This document shows positions 57,529 to 61,784 of a DNA stretch of 61,784 nucleotides, in pieces; the first letter of the stretch is position 1, and each line of letters starts with the position of its first letter. The notes under the pieces are model-generated. The model was not told where the DNA came from, ran no database searches, and saw nothing but the letters and a program-made list of their open reading frames with translations. A program made the position numbers and the translations under genes. The stretch comes from Halanaerobium saccharolyticum (GTDB lineage: Bacteria; Bacillota; Halanaerobiia; Halanaerobiales; Halanaerobiaceae). Location of the stretch: the NCBI RefSeq assembly GCF_003259895.1, contig NZ_QLME01000019.1, positions 1 through 61,784 on the forward strand, in the 5' to 3' direction.

Positions 57529-58410
57529 ATGAAAAAAAGAGAAGACGTTTATATTCGTGATCCTTTTATTGTGCCAGTAAAATCAGAAAAATCATATTAT
57601 ATGTTTGGCACAACTGATAAAAACTGCTGGCGAGATCAAATTGCAACTGGCTTTGACTATTATAAAACTACAGATCTGGAAAACTTTGAGGGACCTTTTG
57701 AAGCCTTTAGACCGTCAGCAGATTTCTGGGCAAATAAGAACTTCTGGGCTCCGGAAGTACATAAATATCAGGGTGAATTTTATCTATTTGCAACCTTTAT
57801 TGCAGATGAATATAACAGAGGAACTCAGGTTTTGCATTCCAAACAGATTGAAGGACCATATCAGCCTCATTCAGACAGGGCTCTGACTCCAGCGGCTTGG
57901 ATGGCTCTTGATGGTACACTTTTTGTAGATCAAAATCAGGATCCCTGGATGGTATTCTGTCATGAATGGGTACAGATTTATGATGGCACAATCTGTGCAG
58001 TTAAATTAACTAAGGATTTAAAAGAAACTGCCTCTGAGGTGAAAACTTTGTTTTCTGCTTCCGAAGCTCCCTGGACAGAGAGCATTAAAGAAGTTGATGG
58101 TAAGCAGTGCTATGTTACTGATGGACCATTTTTATATAGAACTGAAAATAATAAATTATTAATGATCTGGTCCAGTTTTGTGGAAAATAATATCTATGCA
58201 ATTGGAGTTTCGCGTTCAGAATCAGGGACAATTATGGGCCCCTGGATTCACGAAGAAAAACCACTTTATGATCAAGATGCAGGTCACGGCATGATTTTTG
58301 AAACTTTTGAAAATCAATTAATGCTCACTATTCACACTCCAAATGAAACAGGTAAGGAAAGAGCAATTTTTATTGAGTTGACAGAGAAAAATGATAGATT
58401 GATGTTATAA
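57529..58410 (+). CDS. GH43-like glycosidase
   Basis: 293-residue single-domain five-bladed propeller protein, cytoplasmic. Likely base Asp11 is in IRDPFIV, pKa modulator Asp128 in ALDGTLF, and at the acid position the sequence is V-T-D198-G-P-F-L where many GH43 enzymes have Glu. This Asp variant may be a feature of its subfamily or indicate altered catalysis. Length is that of small arabinanase/arabinofuranosidase-type GH43 members. The gene has a GGAGG SD and follows the unassigned glycosidase. Confidence 0.82.
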   Translation: MKKREDVYIRDPFIVPVKSEKSYYMFGTTDKNCWRDQIATGFDYYKTTDLENFEGPFEAFRPSADFWANKNFWAPEVHKYQGEFYLFATFIADEYNRGTQVLHSKQIEGPYQPHSDRALTPAAWMALDGTLFVDQNQDPWMVFCHEWVQIYDGTICAVKLTKDLKETASEVKTLFSASEAPWTESIKEVDGKQCYVTDGPFLYRTENNKLLMIWSSFVENNIYAIGVSRSESGTIMGPWIHEEKPLYDQDAGHGMIFETFENQLMLTIHTPNETGKERAIFIELTEKNDRLML

Positions 58411-58435
58411 GAATAGAGGCAGAGAAAGGAAGCCA

Positions 58436-59329
58436 ATGAAAATTACTAATGATTTAAATGATTTAAATAATTATTTTTTTGAAAATAAAAAAATAATACT
58501 TTTTTTTGTATTGTTTTTTATTTCTATTTTGCTTTTTAATATTTTTATTTACATAGCTGTTGATTCTTTTATTAGAAAAAATGATGAAGAAAATTTATTA
58601 AAAAATGTTTCTTTAATAGAATCTTTTCTGGAAGAAAAAAAACAGCAGGTATCCAATTATGCAAAACTTCTGGCCCGATTTCCCGATTTAAAAAATATTA
58701 ATAATGATAATTTATTAAAAAGAAGGGTTTATAATTTACACAGCAGTTTAAATGTTAAAGGTATTCAGGTTTTTGATAATAATTTAAATCAAATATTCGA
58801 GATTGGTGCAGGTTATGAATTAGATAAAAATAGTCAGCTGGCAGAAAGCATAATTAAGGTTGTAAAAGATGGTTATTCGGTGTCTTTTTTTAGTGAAAAT
58901 GATTCGTTTGATATTCAGATTACTTCCTTTAGTTATATTTATGATGAGTACAGTATTGAAATTGAAGGTCTGGTTTCTATTTCGGAATCGATAAAGAAGG
59001 ATAGTATCAATAGAATTGCCTATGATATTGATGGAGTTATTAATTTTTATTCTGTAGCTGAGTTGAATCAAAACTTTTTTGCAGATTTTAATAAAGAAAG
59101 AAGTATTTCCGGAAAGGCTTATTATTTAAAAGAACAAAAAATTGAGGAAGAAAATTATTTGCTTTCTTATTTACCAGTAAATGATTTTTATAATAATCCT
59201 ATAGGCTATTATACAATTTTAGTACCTCAAAGCAGCAGAAAAGAACTGATCTATCAACTATCTGTTATTAATTTAGCTTTGTTTTTGTTTTTATTACTTT
59301 TATTAGCACTTTATCAAAAAATAAAATAG
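58436..59329 (+). CDS. Membrane-anchored Cache-like sensor without output domain
   Basis: 297-residue protein. A short cytoplasmic N-terminus is followed by TM1 (about 20-43), an extracytoplasmic alpha/beta domain with a coiled helix then Cache-like strands (about 45-270), and TM2 (about 272-292), ending QKIK within a few residues. It looks like the input half of a YesM-type kinase or chemoreceptor, yet no HAMP, kinase, cyclase or HTH follows, and the DNA after the stop is non-coding. Very A+T-rich. It may be a co-sensor for the kinase at 50289 or a degenerate receptor; function unknown. Confidence 0.7.
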   Translation: MKITNDLNDLNNYFFENKKIILFFVLFFISILLFNIFIYIAVDSFIRKNDEENLLKNVSLIESFLEEKKQQVSNYAKLLARFPDLKNINNDNLLKRRVYNLHSSLNVKGIQVFDNNLNQIFEIGAGYELDKNSQLAESIIKVVKDGYSVSFFSENDSFDIQITSFSYIYDEYSIEIEGLVSISESIKKDSINRIAYDIDGVINFYSVAELNQNFFADFNKERSISGKAYYLKEQKIEEENYLLSYLPVNDFYNNPIGYYTILVPQSSRKELIYQLSVINLALFLFLLLLLALYQKIK

Positions 59330-59388
59330 TTAAAACTAAATAAAAATATCATAAACAAAGAAAAAAGCAAAAAAACCATATTATTTAT

Positions 59389-59417
59389 TTGACAATTCTC
59401 AAAATATTAATTATAAT
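59389..59417 (+). promoter_or_regulatory. Consensus promoter of CUT1 operon 3
   Basis: TTGACA (59389-59394), 17 nt, TATAAT (59412-59417). Same consensus, spacing and TTGACAATT extension as the promoter at 7267. Confidence 0.8.
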
Positions 59418-59450
59418 AATAATTGTAAAGTGAATTACATTTTAGAGATT

Positions 59451-59466
59451 AGGAAAATGTTTTCCA
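59451..59466. promoter_or_regulatory. LacI-type operator O4
   Basis: AGGAAAATGTTTTCCA, same family as O1-O3, 33 bp downstream of the -10. Confidence 0.62.
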
Positions 59467-59468
59467 CT

Positions 59469-59509
59469 ATTTATCAGTATTTGAAGAGATTTTGCATATA
59501 CTGATAAAT
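59469..59509. repeat. 12-bp inverted repeat in the CUT1-3 leader
   Basis: ATTTATCAGTAT (59469-59480) and its exact complement ATACTGATAAAT (59498-59509), 17-nt spacer. Contains ATACTGA, also present in two of the three GATACT repeats at 52067-52134. Confidence 0.7.
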
Positions 59510-59513
59510 TATC

Positions 59514-59529
59514 TTTAAAGCGCTTTAAA
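59514..59529. promoter_or_regulatory. Perfect 16-bp palindrome with GCGC centre
   Basis: TTTAAAGCGCTTTAAA. LacI-family operators often have a central CG; this one resembles a cre site (TGAAAGCGCTTTCA) but lacks its G/C end positions. Confidence 0.5.
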
Positions 59530-59704
59530 AAGATAATTCACTTTATGATTTCAGATTTAATTAGTAAAAGTTTACAGATAATACATATAATTATATAAGG
59601 CTGTATTCATTCATTAAAAAAGAAAGGAGGTAAAAAAAGATTTTTTGGAAACCTATAAGTTTATAAGAAAATTTTAACTTAAAAAACTAGGGAGGTTTTT
59701 ATTA

Positions 59705-60982
59705 ATGAAAAAGAAAACAGTTTTACTTTCTTTAATTCTGGTCTTTATTATGATCTTTTCTGCTTCTGTATTAGCCCAGGAAGAGGAAGAAATTACACTT
59801 AGAATATCCTGGTGGGGTTCTCAGAGCAGACACAATAAAACTTTAGAGGTAATTGAAATGTTTGAAGAACAAAACCCAAATATTAACATTGAGCCTCAGT
59901 ATACAGGTTGGAGTGGTTACTGGGAACAGATGTCTGCTCAGGCAGCCGGTGGAAATTTACCGGATGTAATGCAGCATGACCGGATGTACTTAACTCAATA
60001 CATTAATAATGATCGTATTTTATCTTTAACTCCATATGTAGAAAATGGAACTCTTGATATGAGCAATATTGATCAACCAATGGAAGAAGTAGACGGAGAA
60101 CTTTATGGGGTTACTCTTGGTGTTAATGCTTTTGCAGTTGCTTATCATCAGGATATGTTTGAAGAAGCAGGTTTAGAGGAGCCTTCTCCTGAGTGGACCT
60201 GGCAGGATTTTATGGATACATCCAGAACACTTAAGGAAAAATTAGACATTGATTATGGAAGTACCATTCTTCCTGGTGCCCATAGAGATGTATTTGGATT
60301 TAGAATCTGGTTACGTCAGCACGGAGCATCTCTTTATAATGAAGATGCAACTGGTTTAGGTTATGAAGACGATCAGTTATTTACAGACTTCTTCGGGATG
60401 TATGAACAGTTAAAAGATGAAGGAGTAGTTGCTCCTCCAGAAGTTACTGAAGAAGCAGGACATAATATTGAAATGGATCCTTTTGTTCAGCAGAGATCAG
60501 CAATGTCAAGTATGTGGAGTAATCAGGTTGTAGCTGCCAGTTCAGCTGCCGGTAAAAAAGTTGATCTTACTTTAATGCCAAATGCTGAAGGACAGGAACA
60601 AAAAGGTATGTTTATTAAGCCTGGTATGTACTTTACAGTTTCCAAAAATAGTGAACATCCTGAAGCTGCAGCTAAATTCATCAATTTCTTTGTTAACGAT
60701 TTAGAAGCTAATAAAGTTATTGATGCAGGTAGAGGAGTTCCAGTTTCTTCTGAAATAAGAAGTAAGATGGCTCCAGAACTAAATGACATTAATCGAGAAC
60801 AGTTTGAATATATTGATCTGGCCACAGATCACAGCAGTTCTATTTATGCACCACCACCTAAGAATCACCCACAGGTTAGAGATCTGATGACAGAAACTGT
60901 CTTAAGAATTCTTTACGGACAGATGTCCGCTGAAGAAGCTGCCGAAAGCTTTAGAAGTCAGGCAGAAAACTTCTTAAATTAA
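59705..60982 (+). CDS. CUT1 ABC transporter sugar-binding protein 3
   Basis: 425-residue family 1 solute-binding protein, closest in layout to the copy at 7691 (shared IEPQYTGWSGYWE-type segment and RIWLRQHG). The signal peptide spans about residues 1-25, ending VLAQ. GGGAGG SD precedes the ATG. Its promoter and leader share elements with the first CUT1 operon, so both are probably controlled by the same LacI-family repressor. It is followed by an 18-bp stem-loop and a permease cut by the window end. Ligand presumably another pectic oligomer. Confidence 0.93.
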   Translation: MKKKTVLLSLILVFIMIFSASVLAQEEEEITLRISWWGSQSRHNKTLEVIEMFEEQNPNINIEPQYTGWSGYWEQMSAQAAGGNLPDVMQHDRMYLTQYINNDRILSLTPYVENGTLDMSNIDQPMEEVDGELYGVTLGVNAFAVAYHQDMFEEAGLEEPSPEWTWQDFMDTSRTLKEKLDIDYGSTILPGAHRDVFGFRIWLRQHGASLYNEDATGLGYEDDQLFTDFFGMYEQLKDEGVVAPPEVTEEAGHNIEMDPFVQQRSAMSSMWSNQVVAASSAAGKKVDLTLMPNAEGQEQKGMFIKPGMYFTVSKNSEHPEAAAKFINFFVNDLEANKVIDAGRGVPVSSEIRSKMAPELNDINREQFEYIDLATDHSSSIYAPPPKNHPQVRDLMTETVLRILYGQMSAEEAAESFRSQAENFLN

Positions 60983-61011
60983 TAAAATAGTTTAGTAATA
61001 AGAATCAGTTT

Positions 61012-61050
61012 AATTAGAGGTCGTCAGTTACAAACTGTCGGCCTCTAATT
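61012..61050 (+). terminator. 18-bp stem-loop between binding protein and permease genes
   Basis: Arms 61012-61029 and 61033-61050 pair over 18 positions with one G-U and one mismatch around a 3-nt loop, followed by TTTT. Fourth hairpin found directly after a binding-protein gene. Confidence 0.75.
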
Positions 61051-61098
61051 TTACAAAAATTTTAAAGTTTTTTAAATTGACAGAGGGGATGATTTTAA

Positions 61099-61784
61099 TT
61101 GAGAAATTATGTAAATGAAAGGACAACTTTAGCCGGATATGTATTTATCAGTCCCTGGTTAATCGGTTTTGTTGCTTTTATGTTAGTTCCAATATTTATG
61201 TCCTTATATTATTCTTTTACCAGTTACGATCTTATCAGTCAGGCTGCATTTGTGGGGCTGGAAAATTACAAAGATATTTTTATGAATGATGCTCGTTTTT
61301 TAAATTCTTTAAAGGTAACCTTTATTTATACCTTTACCGCTTTACCTTTGAGATTGGGCTTTGCACTACTTTTAGCAGTTTTATTTAATCAGGGGAGAAA
61401 ATTTGTAGGATTTTATAGAACCTTATTTTATGTACCTTCTTTAATTGGAGGGAGTGTTGCAATTTCTGTAGTCTGGAGACAATTATTTGGTTACAGTGGA
61501 GCAATGAATGATTTATTAATGGGGGTAGGGATTTTAGAATCACCAATAGGCTTTATTGGTAACCCACAAACCTCATTATGGACGCTTGTTTTACTTGCTG
61601 CCTGGCAGTTTGGTTCGCCGATGCTCATTTTCCTTGCTGGTTTAAAGCAGATTCCGATTAGATTATACGAATCAGCAGCAATTGATGGAGCCAGCTGGTG
61701 GCAGAAGTTTTTTCATATTACTATCCCGATGCTGACACCGGTTATATTTTTTAATGTTGTAATGCAGACAATTCGTTTATTTAT
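61099..61784 (+). CDS. CUT1 ABC transporter permease 3A (3' end beyond window)
   Basis: Partial gene, 228 complete codons visible, open to the window edge. The translation from the TTG at 61099 (SD AGAGGGGAT at 61082-61090) gives RNYVNERTTLAGYVFISPWL, then permease segments VWRQLFG, AAWQFGSPMLIFLAGLKQIP and the EAA loop YESAAIDGASWWQKFFHITI. It is clearly homologous to the permeases at 53597 and 9099, so roughly 80-90 residues are missing. An ATG at 61089 hits a stop after nine codons and is rejected. Confidence 0.92.
   Translation, partial: MRNYVNERTTLAGYVFISPWLIGFVAFMLVPIFMSLYYSFTSYDLISQAAFVGLENYKDIFMNDARFLNSLKVTFIYTFTALPLRLGFALLLAVLFNQGRKFVGFYRTLFYVPSLIGGSVAISVVWRQLFGYSGAMNDLLMGVGILESPIGFIGNPQTSLWTLVLLAAWQFGSPMLIFLAGLKQIPIRLYESAAIDGASWWQKFFHITIPMLTPVIFFNVVMQTIRLF

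Larger units (their letters stand above)
59418..59704 (+). promoter_or_regulatory. Structured 5' leader of CUT1 operon 3
   Basis: About 280-nt gene-free leader. Nested elements are: outer inverted repeat TAAAGTGAATTA (59426-59437) / TAATTCACTTTA (59534-59545); LacI-type operator 59451-59466; inverted repeat 59469-59509; palindrome 59514-59529; the 15-mer AAGTTTACAGATAAT (59568-59582) shared with the first CUT1 leader; and GAAAGGAGG (59622-59630). The last matches the cry3A STAB-SD mRNA stabiliser motif and is not followed by a usable start codon at proper distance. Confidence 0.55.

Noticed and set aside
59622-59676. Leader peptide starting at the TTG at 59645 behind GAAAGGAGG
   Set aside because: Distance from SD to start is 14 nt, too long; a stabiliser role for the SD-like motif fits better.
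1-61784. CRISPR arrays, tRNA or rRNA genes, insertion sequences, attachment sites
   Set aside because: No spaced repeats, cloverleaf-like segments, transposase genes or terminal inverted repeats were found; gene order looks like an intact catabolic locus.

Overview
The window is low-G+C DNA with strong Shine-Dalgarno (SD) sites, frequent TTG/GTG starts and almost complete co-directionality: every gene but one 51-codon gene reads on the + strand. Gene style and content suggest a fermentative, saccharolytic low-G+C Firmicute. Protein style is most reminiscent of Halanaerobium (Halanaerobiales), but that is an inference; no rRNA or other marker is present. Essentially the whole window from about 6 kb onward is a pectin / polygalacturonate / rhamnogalacturonan utilisation locus.

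Layout. 0.15-5.6 kb: aldose 1-epimerase and two dCache methyl-accepting chemotaxis proteins. 5.8-6.0 kb: a tiny reverse-strand XapX-type membrane protein. 6.1-10.9 kb: LacI-family regulator, then CUT1 sugar transporter 1 (binding protein plus two permeases). 11-20 kb: Gfo/Idh/MocA oxidoreductase, old-yellow-enzyme-like protein, and the galacturonate pathway uxaB, uxaE, uxaC, uxaA. 20-28 kb: second Gfo/Idh/MocA enzyme, cytoplasmic GH28, alpha/beta hydrolase, MATE-like membrane protein, SdhA-like flavoprotein, AraC regulator. 28-36 kb: second GH28 and a complete peptide-type ABC transporter (binding protein, two ATPases, two permeases). 36-42 kb: GH43, CE12 rhamnogalacturonan acetylesterase, a GH28-CE8 fusion, an esterase. 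42-45.8 kb: the one clearly secreted depolymerase, a modular PL9 pectate lyase. 46-52 kb: AEC transporter, SGNH hydrolase, GH4 alpha-galacturonidase with the CHEV motif, and a YesN/YesM-type two-component pair. 52-61.8 kb: CUT1 transporter 2, an unassigned (alpha/alpha)6-like glycosidase, GH43, an output-less Cache membrane protein, and CUT1 transporter 3, cut by the window edge.

How it fits together. PL9 lyase cleaves pectate outside the cell. Oligomers enter through three CUT1 systems and one peptide-type system. Signal-less GH28, GH4, GH43, CE8 and CE12 enzymes then de-esterify, deacetylate and trim them in the cytoplasm. Galacturonate goes through UxaC, UxaB and UxaA to 2-keto-3-deoxygluconate; UxaE links tagaturonate to fructuronate. 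KDG kinase/aldolase and the ATPase for the CUT1 systems are not in the window.

Regulation is unusually legible. LacI-type palindromes of the form GGAAA-N4-TTTCC lie in the long leaders of two CUT1 operons and before an oxidoreductase gene, with weaker versions before lacI, uxaC and the lyase gene. Each of the four binding-protein genes is followed by a long stem-loop. GATACT repeats at 20- and 40-bp intervals follow the two-component genes. The third CUT1 leader contains nested 12-bp inverted repeats and a cry3A-like STAB-SD motif. The best candidates for something undescribed are that structured leader, the flavin/Gfo oxidoreductase set embedded in the uronate operons, and the signal-less GH28-CE8 fusion.
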